Below, piece after piece: positions 1-6,655 of a DNA stretch of 12,519 bases. The translations under genes and the position numbers were made by a program. The stretch is from Planctomycetaceae bacterium (GTDB lineage: Bacteria > Planctomycetota > Planctomycetia > Pirellulales > Pirellulaceae). Each line of letters begins with the position of its first letter. Position 1 is the stretch's first letter. The stretch is from the NCBI GenBank assembly GCA_012965455.1, contig DTSG01000478.1:742-13260 (forward strand), written 5' to 3'. The notes under the pieces were generated by a model. That model worked only from the letters and a program-made list of their open reading frames with translations, was not told where the DNA came from and did no database searches.

Positions 1-2
1 GC

Positions 3-2276
3 AACGTACTACTGGACACCATCGGGAAACGATTCAGCGCTAGCTCTGATATCAATATCGCGCGTAATGCTCGAGCTATCCTTGAACAACCCCTCATCGA
101 CCAATCAGGCCTACTCGAAACCGCTCGCGATTACTCAGACGGCAGTGAAGCCACTAGAGATCCAACTGCCATGCTGGCAAGTCTTACAACGGTACTCGAA
201 AATCCCGCTCGTGGACTTGGTACTTTTCAAGTGTTAGGTCAAATCATCCAATCAATCGGCCAACAAGAGACTGACCTTGGTTTCCAGATGCTTGACCAAA
301 CCATCGAATCATACAAACAGATTGAAGACAAAGAACTCTCAATCGAACTGGTCGCCAGCTTACAGGAATTGAGCGATGACATCCTATTCGCAAAATTCAA
401 AATTGAAGATACGTTTCGGTTTTACATGCAGGTTCAAACAAAGCAGGGCAAGCAAGATGTCATCTCGGCCGTCACATCCCTACTTGAACATGAACGGACA
501 AGTCCCGCAGCGTTTGAAGTCATGGGACACGAAACCGCTCAAATCGCAGAAAGATATCCCGCATTGGTAAAAGACTTGCTGCAAGTCATTCTTAAAACTT
601 CACAGGAAAAGTTATCCCCCGAGCAACAGGCGGAACTACAAACGCAACTTGCTCGCACCGTTAATCGGCTTAATCTCGTGGGTTCAACCATTTCGATACC
701 AGCAAAGACTATGGACGGGAAACCATTTGATTGGGCTGCACTCAAAGGCAAGGTTGTTGTCATTGACTTTTGGGCAACCTGGTGTGGACCATGCTTAGCT
801 GCTATACCTCATTTAGAAGAGTTACAGAAGAAATACAGTGATCAAAATGTCTCGTTTATTGGTTTTAGCATCGACGCTGATCGCCAAGCGCTCACTGAGT
901 TTCTCGAAAAACGCAAGCTTGCTTGGCCTGTGATTATTGATGACATCGAAGTCGACGCTGCGAAGATCGCGGACGGCGTTGTAGCTGCGTCATGGGAAAT
1001 GCCGTCCACAGCTGCCTGTGGAATCGCCGGTATACCAGCGTTGGTTGTGATCGGCCGCGATGGCAAGGTAGCCGCCATGGTGCATAGCCCTCAAGAATTA
1101 GAGACCGAACTGACTCGGGCTACTAGTGCAACTCCCGCCTCCAACGATTCTAGTTCCCTCAACCAGAAGACGAGGACTCTAACGGCCGCCGGTGGACAAC
1201 TGCACTTCATCACGACCTTGCCCCCAGATGCGGATGACGCAACGGCTGAAGTTGCACAAAACAATCCTTATTTAGCAGCAGCAAATGCAGACAAACTAGA
1301 ATTACTCGACTATCTGCTCGACATGCAGGACAAAGTTAAGTCCATCCGCTATCGCGATGGGTTTGCGGTCGCCGTGCACGAAGCAGCGACTCGTTTGCTC
1401 GCGCTTGAGGCATCGGATCGATTTCATGTGTTAGCCGTAGAGACCGCGGTTACCATACTGCACGAACAAGCCTCACTCGGTAATGACAAACTTGACCAGC
1501 AGCTTAACGATTTCATGAACTCGCTCGCCGCTGACGAGCGACCAGCCATCGCCGCACACGTTGCCTTTCACCAACTCGAGCAACGGGTCATTGCCTCCGA
1601 CGATTTACCCACAGACAAACTGGAACCGCTATTGAATGAGACCTTCGATTACCTCAGCGAACATGACTTAAGCGCCATCCATTTACGTCTCGCTTCTACG
1701 GTTGTGCATGCGATCAATCGTTACGATGACGAAGAGACTCGCAAGGAGCAGTTCAAACGTTTTGGTAAAGTGTTTAGCCAAAGCGAAAGTCGCACGTTAG
1801 CGGCTTATGGCAAGAAGATCACCAAGTCGGCAACAGCGGCGGCGAATGTTTCTCAACTCGTTGGCAAGCCATTGGAATTATCCGGCGTGACTGATTTAGG
1901 CGGCGAATTGGATTGGGCGTCATACCGCGGAAAAGTTGTACTCATTGATTTCTGGGCATCATGGTGTGCCCCTTGCCGTGCTCAAATGCCAAAGATCAAA
2001 GCGATCTACGAGGAATTGGACCGCAAGAAGTTTGATGTTGTGGCGGTCAATCTCGATCGCAGCGCTGAAGCATTCGAGGAATACTCCAAAGAGCATCAAT
2101 CTCCTTGGCCAAATGTCATCGGAGACGATGGTCGGGCGTTGGCGGAACAATACGGCGTGACTGCCTTGCCAACGATGATGGTGGTAGATGGCGAAGGCAA
2201 GATTTTGGCAGTGGGGCACAGCGTGCAGGCATTACGCGCTGCAATCGACAACGCCCTCAAACCGAACGAAAAATAG
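3..2276 (+). CDS. Tandem thioredoxin/TlpA-like protein, 5' end missing
   Basis: The frame is open back to the left edge: codons from position 3 have no stop, so the ATG at 171 is probably internal and the true start lies outside. About 757 residues are visible. Two thioredoxin folds of the redoxin/TlpA type are separated and preceded by long helical regions. The first has WCGPC at nt 780-794 after VVVIDFWAT, with a cis-proline-type AGIPALVVIG near nt 1030. The second has WCAPC at nt 1962-1976 after VVLIDFWAS, with TALPTMMVVDG near nt 2160. Both are entered by a similar LVG...DW...GKVV lead, which suggests an internal duplication. Both CXXC pairs are intact, so thiol-disulfide exchange activity is plausible. 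TlpA-like proteins usually act outside the cytoplasm, but the signal peptide region is not in the window. The helical parts are unassigned. The partner is unknown. Confidence 0.88.
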   Translation, partial: NVLLDTIGKRFSASSDINIARNARAILEQPLIDQSGLLETARDYSDGSEATRDPTAMLASLTTVLENPARGLGTFQVLGQIIQSIGQQETDLGFQMLDQTIESYKQIEDKELSIELVASLQELSDDILFAKFKIEDTFRFYMQVQTKQGKQDVISAVTSLLEHERTSPAAFEVMGHETAQIAERYPALVKDLLQVILKTSQEKLSPEQQAELQTQLARTVNRLNLVGSTISIPAKTMDGKPFDWAALKGKVVVIDFWATWCGPCLAAIPHLEELQKKYSDQNVSFIGFSIDADRQALTEFLEKRKLAWPVIIDDIEVDAAKIADGVVAASWEMPSTAACGIAGIPALVVIGRDGKVAAMVHSPQELETELTRATSATPASNDSSSLNQKTRTLTAAGGQLHFITTLPPDADDATAEVAQNNPYLAAANADKLELLDYLLDMQDKVKSIRYRDGFAVAVHEAATRLLALEASDRFHVLAVETAVTILHEQASLGNDKLDQQLNDFMNSLAADERPAIAAHVAFHQLEQRVIASDDLPTDKLEPLLNETFDYLSEHDLSAIHLRLASTVVHAINRYDDEETRKEQFKRFGKVFSQSESRTLAAYGKKITKSATAAANVSQLVGKPLELSGVTDLGGELDWASYRGKVVLIDFWASWCAPCRAQMPKIKAIYEELDRKKFDVVAVNLDRSAEAFEEYSKEHQSPWPNVIGDDGRALAEQYGVTALPTMMVVDGEGKILAVGHSVQALRAAIDNALKPNEK

Positions 2277-2302
2277 AAATGCTGGGCAGTGTTTCTCCGT
2301 TT

Positions 2303-2340
2303 GTGGCCATTCGTGGCCGCCGTAGGCGGATTAATGGCAC
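2303..2340. terminator. Hairpin between convergent genes, possible terminator
   Basis: CCGCC (2317-2321) and GGCGG (2325-2329) form a tight stem with a GTA loop. GCCAT (2306-2310) and ATGGC (2334-2338) can close an outer stem around it. It sits between the stop of the thioredoxin gene and the stop of ribBA, where a bidirectional terminator would be expected. Neither side has a T-run, so it is not a textbook intrinsic terminator. Confidence 0.35.
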
Positions 2341-2377
2341 ATAGATCAACTTAGTGTTAACTCGCCACAGAATTACG

Positions 2378-3583
2378 TTAGGGCAACTGATGCCCCATCT
2401 TCTCTCGCTTGGTCTCCAAATACCGTTCATTGTGCTCGTTCACCGATGCAACAATCGGCACCTGATCAACAACGGTCACGTCATATCCACGCAAGTTAAA
2501 TGCCTCAAGTTTCTTAGGATTGTTTGTCAGCAATCGTAGCTGGCTTAGTCCCAGATCTTTAAGAATCTGTAGGCCAACACCATAGTCACGCATATCTGCT
2601 TTGAAGCCCAACGCATGATTGGCTTCAACCGTATCCATTCCCTGCTCCTGCAATGCATACGCTCGGATTTTTTCCGCTAAGCCAATTCCTCGACCTTCCT
2701 GCGGCAAATAAACCAATACTCCACAACCTTCTTTGCTAATCATATCCAATGCCATATGCAACTGGTCACCACAATCACAACGTAAACTGGAAATCAGATC
2801 ACCCGTAAAGCAACTTGAATGCATTCTTACAAGTGGAGGGTTTTCATTAGTGGACGGGTCACCCAAAACCAAAGCGACCGGTTCGTTTCCTTCAAAGTCC
2901 ACCGCATACACAATTATATCCAACTCACCATATTTCGTTGGCAACTTCGCTTCGGCATTGCGGTGCACTAGCTTCTCGTTCACCCGCCGATGGGCAATCA
3001 ACTGCTCAATCGAAATGATCTCGAGATTATTCTCTTGTGCCACAGCGAACAGGAACTCATGAGAACCGCGATTCCCCGTTTCGTCAAGAATCTCACACAG
3101 CACGCCTGCTGAAGCTAGCCCTGCCATTCTTGCCAAATCCATACTTGCTTCCGTATGCCCGGCTCGACGTAAGACTCCACCTTCTTTGGCAACGAGTAAA
3201 TGCACGTGTCCAGGTCGGACAAAATCAGCTGGACCACTATGCGGATCTGCAATAGCGCGCACAGTCATCATCCGTTCATCGGCCGTAATGCCAGTCCGGC
3301 AATCGCGGTGATCCAGTGGAGTCATAAAGGCCGTGCCCAGCGGTGTGTTATTTGTGTCCGCGAGCGGCGCTAATTCTAACCTAGCCGCCGTATCCGGAAG
3401 GATCGACAAGCAGAAGTCCCCACGACCACTGAGCAACAGATTCATGTTCTCTGTCGTGGCCTTTTCTGCTGCGCAAATAAAATCGCCTTCGTTCTCTCGA
3501 TCTTCCGCGTCGACAACAATAATCACTTCGCCGCGACCTATCGCGTCAACAGCTGCTTGGACCGTGGAAAATTCTTCTAACAT
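2378..3583 (-). CDS. ribBA: RibBA: DHBP synthase / GTP cyclohydrolase II
   Basis: Bifunctional cytoplasmic enzyme feeding both precursors of riboflavin. The N-terminal half makes 3,4-dihydroxy-2-butanone 4-phosphate from ribulose 5-phosphate. The C-terminal half opens GTP to the diaminopyrimidinone. In the 401-residue product, the RibB part (about 1-200) has EDRENEGDF at 27-35 (Mg2+/substrate site) and RAGHTEAS at 140-147. The RibA part (about 205-401) has the zinc cysteines C258, C269 and C271 with the family spacing, then PQEGRGIGL at 294-302 and DTVEAN at 317-322. Both halves look active. I chose the ATG at 3583: GGAG lies 8 nt upstream and the protein then starts in the usual way just before the first conserved helix. 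A TTG at 3622 would add 13 residues and is less likely. No other riboflavin gene is nearby, and no FMN riboswitch is recognisable upstream. Confidence 0.96.
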   Translation of the reverse strand: MLEEFSTVQAAVDAIGRGEVIIVVDAEDRENEGDFICAAEKATTENMNLLLSGRGDFCLSILPDTAARLELAPLADTNNTPLGTAFMTPLDHRDCRTGITADERMMTVRAIADPHSGPADFVRPGHVHLLVAKEGGVLRRAGHTEASMDLARMAGLASAGVLCEILDETGNRGSHEFLFAVAQENNLEIISIEQLIAHRRVNEKLVHRNAEAKLPTKYGELDIIVYAVDFEGNEPVALVLGDPSTNENPPLVRMHSSCFTGDLISSLRCDCGDQLHMALDMISKEGCGVLVYLPQEGRGIGLAEKIRAYALQEQGMDTVEANHALGFKADMRDYGVGLQILKDLGLSQLRLLTNNPKKLEAFNLRGYDVTVVDQVPIVASVNEHNERYLETKREKMGHQLP

Positions 3584-3631
3584 GCGAAACACTCCGACCA
3601 CAGGCGCGCTGCTTTTAAGCAACGATCCTGT

Positions 3632-3664
3632 TATTTACCAATGATTAATGTACCGTCAATTATA
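3632..3664 (-). promoter_or_regulatory. Candidate ribBA promoter
   Basis: On the minus strand there is a perfect TATAAT (plus-strand 3659-3664), overlapped by TTGACG (3654-3659). TTGACG is followed 16 nt later by TAAATA (3632-3637). Either TATAAT is the -10 with no recognisable -35, or TTGACG/TAAATA is a -35/-10 pair. Both would start transcription upstream of the ATG at 3583. Call made by eye only. Confidence 0.35.
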
Positions 3665-3696
3665 GACCCATCTATTCACCTTGCTTAGTGGCAACC

Positions 3697-3705
3697 TGCT
3701 AGAAT
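3697..3705 (+). promoter_or_regulatory. Extended -10 (TGCTAGAAT) before the hypothetical gene
   Basis: TG-N-TAGAAT fits an extended -10 element. No convincing -35 is visible at the right distance. Transcription would begin near 3712, giving a leader of roughly 90 nt or more before the ATGs at 3805 and 3826. Confidence 0.35.
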
Positions 3706-3804
3706 AAATCAGCGGACACACCTCCCACAACAAGAGATGTGCTAGTTATTCCAGTTAAACCAGCAATTCACCTCGTTTTTCGGCATATTCACCTATCATC
3801 CACA

Positions 3805-4665
3805 ATGCCGCCCGGACACGACAGCATGCCACCGACAACAACAATGCTGCAACGTGATGAGTATATTGAACAGGCCTATTTTTTTCAGATTCTAGGCGAG
3901 CGTTTACCCCAGGATATCCCGATCCAGGATATTTTGGAGCAAGTTCGAGATGAGACGCTAGCAACGACAAAACTACCAATTGCCCTCGACTATATGCTCG
4001 CCGAACTTTGTTCCACAGGCGTATTATCTCCCGCAATGGAACAGCTGTCGCATTATTTCACGCCATTTCAAACGCATTTAATGCACGAAGCCGAACGCGA
4101 TGATGGTAAATTCGATTTAAGGGCGGCGGTCAAGATTCTGCAACGCGAAGCGGAATATAGAGCCGATGAGCCCAGCCGAGCTGGTCTGTTTTTGTATCAG
4201 TTAGAGAGCATCTGCCACAACAACCTTCCCTATGATTCGGGATTGTTCGCAATGTCTGAAGATGCGTTTTATGATGATCACTGGCAGCAATGGATATTAA
4301 TCGTCCGTCGCCAAATCGGCATCATTGAAATCGCAGACCTCATTTTCTCACGCAGTTGGCACTACATTAATCTCCGCAACCGTCATCAAACCCAACCGCC
4401 TAATCCAGAACAAACCGTTCTATTCGGTGAGAAAGAGGGGCGCATTGCGTTAGCTAATTCTGGGAAGGATCCGTTGTTTTTGTTTGCTTCGCTGCAACGA
4501 CATCTAGGTTATCCCAAGGTACCGCGGCCTAAACCCATTGACGAAACGAAAAACGTACTTGCGGTACTGCAACAAAAGCTAGATCAGCTTTCCATTCGCA
4601 CCAAACTCCTAGAAGACGAGAGCCGCGGGGGAATTGATCTAACACAATACTATAAAAAGCCTTGA
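3805..4665 (+). CDS. Conserved hypothetical soluble protein
   Basis: 286 residues from this ATG, with no signal peptide and no membrane segment. I do not recognise a characterised domain. The overall pattern resembles a conserved planctomycete hypothetical protein as I remember the group; no search was possible. Notable stretches are QRDEYIEQAYFF (16-27), QLSHYFTPFQ (80-89), QREAEYRADEPSRAGLFLYQ (113-132), LVRRQIG (166-172) and LFGEKEGRIALA (207-218), then LFASLQRHLGYPKVPRPKP (226-244) and a short helix rich in L, Q and K (248-272). It looks mostly alpha-helical. The start is uncertain: ATGs at 3805, 3826 and 3844 and a GTG at 3739 share the frame, and none has a clear Shine-Dalgarno. The 66 nt from the GTG to 3805 do not look like protein of this family. 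It stands alone, divergent from ribBA, so context gives no function. Confidence 0.8.
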   Translation: MPPGHDSMPPTTTMLQRDEYIEQAYFFQILGERLPQDIPIQDILEQVRDETLATTKLPIALDYMLAELCSTGVLSPAMEQLSHYFTPFQTHLMHEAERDDGKFDLRAAVKILQREAEYRADEPSRAGLFLYQLESICHNNLPYDSGLFAMSEDAFYDDHWQQWILIVRRQIGIIEIADLIFSRSWHYINLRNRHQTQPPNPEQTVLFGEKEGRIALANSGKDPLFLFASLQRHLGYPKVPRPKPIDETKNVLAVLQQKLDQLSIRTKLLEDESRGGIDLTQYYKKP

Positions 4666-4687
4666 TTCTGAGTCCCTCGAATTTGTA

Positions 4688-4705
4688 GTGGTCCCCCGTG
4701 GCCAC
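4688..4705 (+). terminator. Weak hairpin after the hypothetical gene
   Basis: GTGGT (4688-4692) can pair with GCCAC (4701-4705) around an 8-nt C-rich loop, 23 nt past the stop codon. No T-run follows, so the terminator role is speculative. Confidence 0.2.
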
Positions 4706-4712
4706 CCGCCGC

Positions 4713-4721
4713 TGCTATACT
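4713..4721 (+). promoter_or_regulatory. Extended -10 (TGCTATACT) before the SDR gene
   Basis: TG-N-TATACT is close to the extended -10 consensus. No good -35 is seen 17 nt upstream, as is often tolerated with an extended -10. The predicted start near 4728 gives a leader of about 80 nt to the ATG at 4809. Confidence 0.4.
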
Positions 4722-4808
4722 CGCCACTGCCTCGAAATAAGGTAAAATGATGATTAACAAGACATTTACTTTTTCAGTATTACGCTACTAACAAGGCTAC
4801 TTAGTTTT

Positions 4809-5540
4809 ATGCAGTTACAGGGACAAATCGCCGTCATCACTGGTGGCGGGACAGGAATCGGACTCGGCATTGCTCATGCGTTTGCGGAAGCGGGCTGCAC
4901 CGTAGTCATTGCGGGTCGCCGCGAGGAGCCACTCGCATTGGCTACCGCTACTTGGCAAGGCAATGGTTCACTCGTACACCATTGTGTAGATGTCTCTAAC
5001 AGAGAAAGCGTACAAGCATTGTTTGATTGGGTTCAATCTGAGGTGGGTGAAGTTGATATCCTCGTCAATTCCGCTGGTACCAACATACCCAATCGGACAT
5101 TAGCGGATATGGAGCCAGACCAGTGGGACAGCGTGATGGCAATCAACGCTAGTGGCGCGTACTACTGTATGCTAGCCGCCGTGCCTAGTATGAGATCACG
5201 CGGTGCAGGTTTGGTCATCAATATATCTTCCATCTCCGGAGTCCGAGCGACGGCGTTAGGTGGAGTGGCTTATTCCGCCTCTAAATTCGCAATGGCAGCT
5301 TTAGGAATGGCAGCTTCGAATGAAGTCAATGTTGACGGAGTCCGCGTAACCAACATCTATCCGGGGGAAGTTAACACACCGATCCTCGAAAAGCGTCCGC
5401 AAGCCGTAACCGATGAACATAAAGCTCGCATGCTCAAACCAGCAGACCTCGGCCATCTCGCGCTATCAATCGCAACCCTACCAGCAACGGCACATGTGCC
5501 GGAAGTCACCATCAAACCGCTAAGCCAGGAATTCAGCTAG
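4809..5540 (+). CDS. Short-chain dehydrogenase/reductase (SDR), classical type
   Basis: 243-residue NAD(P)-dependent oxidoreductase of normal classical-SDR length. TGGGTGIG at 11-18 is the Rossmann cofactor loop. NSAG at 87-90 replaces the usual NNAG. The catalytic set N113, S141, Y155 and K159 (YSASK) is complete, and YPGEVNTP (184-191) follows the active site as expected. GRR at 36-38, after the second strand, favours NADP(H) over NAD(H). There is no signal peptide, so the protein should be cytosolic. The substrate cannot be told from sequence: the family covers sugars, alcohols, ketoacyl groups and more. The gene is single, preceded by an extended -10 and followed by convergent korB, so no pathway partner is evident. 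The ATG lacks a strong Shine-Dalgarno, but no other start fits the conserved first strand. Confidence 0.92.
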   Translation: MQLQGQIAVITGGGTGIGLGIAHAFAEAGCTVVIAGRREEPLALATATWQGNGSLVHHCVDVSNRESVQALFDWVQSEVGEVDILVNSAGTNIPNRTLADMEPDQWDSVMAINASGAYYCMLAAVPSMRSRGAGLVINISSISGVRATALGGVAYSASKFAMAALGMAASNEVNVDGVRVTNIYPGEVNTPILEKRPQAVTDEHKARMLKPADLGHLALSIATLPATAHVPEVTIKPLSQEFS

Positions 5541-5541
5541 G

Positions 5542-5583
5542 GACCGTGGCGGCTGCACTTTCGAACTTTTAAATCAACCGGTC
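5542..5583. terminator. Possible weak terminator between SDR gene and korB
   Basis: GACCG (5542-5546) and CGGTC (5579-5583) can pair around a 32-nt AT-rich loop, followed by TTT on the plus strand. The gap lies between two convergent stop codons. The stem is short and the loop long, so this is only a candidate. Confidence 0.2.
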
Positions 5584-5597
5584 TTTCAATTAGCCGA

Positions 5598-6614
5598 CTA
5601 TTCAACGTCCCAGCAGGTGCCTGAGTTAAAGAGTTCATCCAGAGTTGAATCTGGGTTAGCTTCTTGCGCTTGATCAACTTGTTGATTGACGCCTTCATCA
5701 TAAACGGGCATAGCAATGTCGCGAAAGACACCTATGGCTTCGGGAAATTCTGGTTGCCGCAAACGAGAAAGCAAGAAAGCGAGCGATGGTTCAGTAGATT
5801 TTTCATCATGGAATAGTAAATCATCTTCCGAGATGCCTTTTCCTAACTCCACCACTTCAGGTGTCATGCTATTAAGACGAATTCCCTTATCGCGATCTTT
5901 CCCAAAAATCAGGGGCTTACCATGTTCCAGTTCGATTAGATTATCGGTTTTCGATTCCCGATCCGTCGCATATTTCCAAACGCCATCATTAAAAATATTA
6001 CAGTTCTGATACACTTCGACAAACGACGTTCCCTTGTGAGCTGATGCCCGTAGTAGCGTCTGTCCTAAGTGCTTGATATTCACGTCAATACTGCGAGCGA
6101 CGAATGACGCTCCACAACCCATCGCCAATGATAGCGGTGTTAGCGGATTATCAATTGAGCCAACAGGACTACTCTTAGTAATCTTCCCTGTTTCCGATGT
6201 TGGTGAATATTGACCTTTGGTTAGTCCGTATATGCGGTTATTGAAAAGAATAATATTGATATCCACATTCCGGCGAATCGCATGCATCAAGTGATTACCA
6301 CCGATACTTAGTGCATCCCCATCGCCCGTAATCACCCACACTTTCAAATCTGGACGACATACTTTCAAGCCAGTCGCAAATGCTGGAGCACGACCGTGAA
6401 TTGAATGCAAACCATATGTATTCATATAATATGGAAAACGACTTGAACACCCGATACCCGAAATGAAAACGGTATTCTCTCGAGGATCACCAATCTTAGC
6501 GAGGGTTTTTTTCATTTGGGCGAGAATAGAATAATCACCACAACCTGGACACCAACGCACATCTTGGTCGCTACCAAAATCAGCTGGTTTCAACACAGGT
6601 AAATCAATACTCAT
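5598..6614 (-). CDS. korB: 2-oxoacid:ferredoxin oxidoreductase, beta subunit (KorB-type)
   Basis: Beta subunit of a cytoplasmic enzyme that oxidatively decarboxylates a 2-oxoacid (most likely 2-oxoglutarate) to the acyl-CoA, passing electrons to ferredoxin. In the 338 residues, WCPGCGDY (21-28) gives C22 and C25, GCSSR gives C56 and QNCNIF gives C205: four cysteines placed as the [4Fe-4S] ligands of this family. The TPP-binding loop is GDGDALSIGGNH (97-108), followed by NNRIYGLTKGQYSPT (125-139). The residues after about 300 form an acidic tail that is more variable in the family. AGGA lies 8 nt before the ATG. The gene follows korA with 41 nt between them, so the two are almost certainly co-transcribed. 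The 2-oxoglutarate assignment is by family resemblance; pyruvate or another 2-oxoacid is not excluded. Confidence 0.93.
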   Translation of the reverse strand: MSIDLPVLKPADFGSDQDVRWCPGCGDYSILAQMKKTLAKIGDPRENTVFISGIGCSSRFPYYMNTYGLHSIHGRAPAFATGLKVCRPDLKVWVITGDGDALSIGGNHLMHAIRRNVDINIILFNNRIYGLTKGQYSPTSETGKITKSSPVGSIDNPLTPLSLAMGCGASFVARSIDVNIKHLGQTLLRASAHKGTSFVEVYQNCNIFNDGVWKYATDRESKTDNLIELEHGKPLIFGKDRDKGIRLNSMTPEVVELGKGISEDDLLFHDEKSTEPSLAFLLSRLRQPEFPEAIGVFRDIAMPVYDEGVNQQVDQAQEANPDSTLDELFNSGTCWDVE

Positions 6615-6655
6615 AAGTGGATTCCTAGTTGTCTGTTCGTGTAATGCAATACAAA

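Noticed and set aside
171..173. ATG at 171 as the start of the thioredoxin protein
   Set aside because: The frame is open without a stop to the left edge, the upstream codons read like the same helical protein, and no Shine-Dalgarno precedes the ATG.
3584..3622. TTG start at 3622 giving RibBA 13 extra residues
   Set aside because: The ATG at 3583 has GGAG at 8-nt spacing and gives the usual RibBA N-terminus. The extra residues do not look like the family.
3739..3804. GTG start at 3739 for the hypothetical protein
   Set aside because: It has no Shine-Dalgarno, and the added residues are unlike the rest of the protein; later ATGs are more likely.
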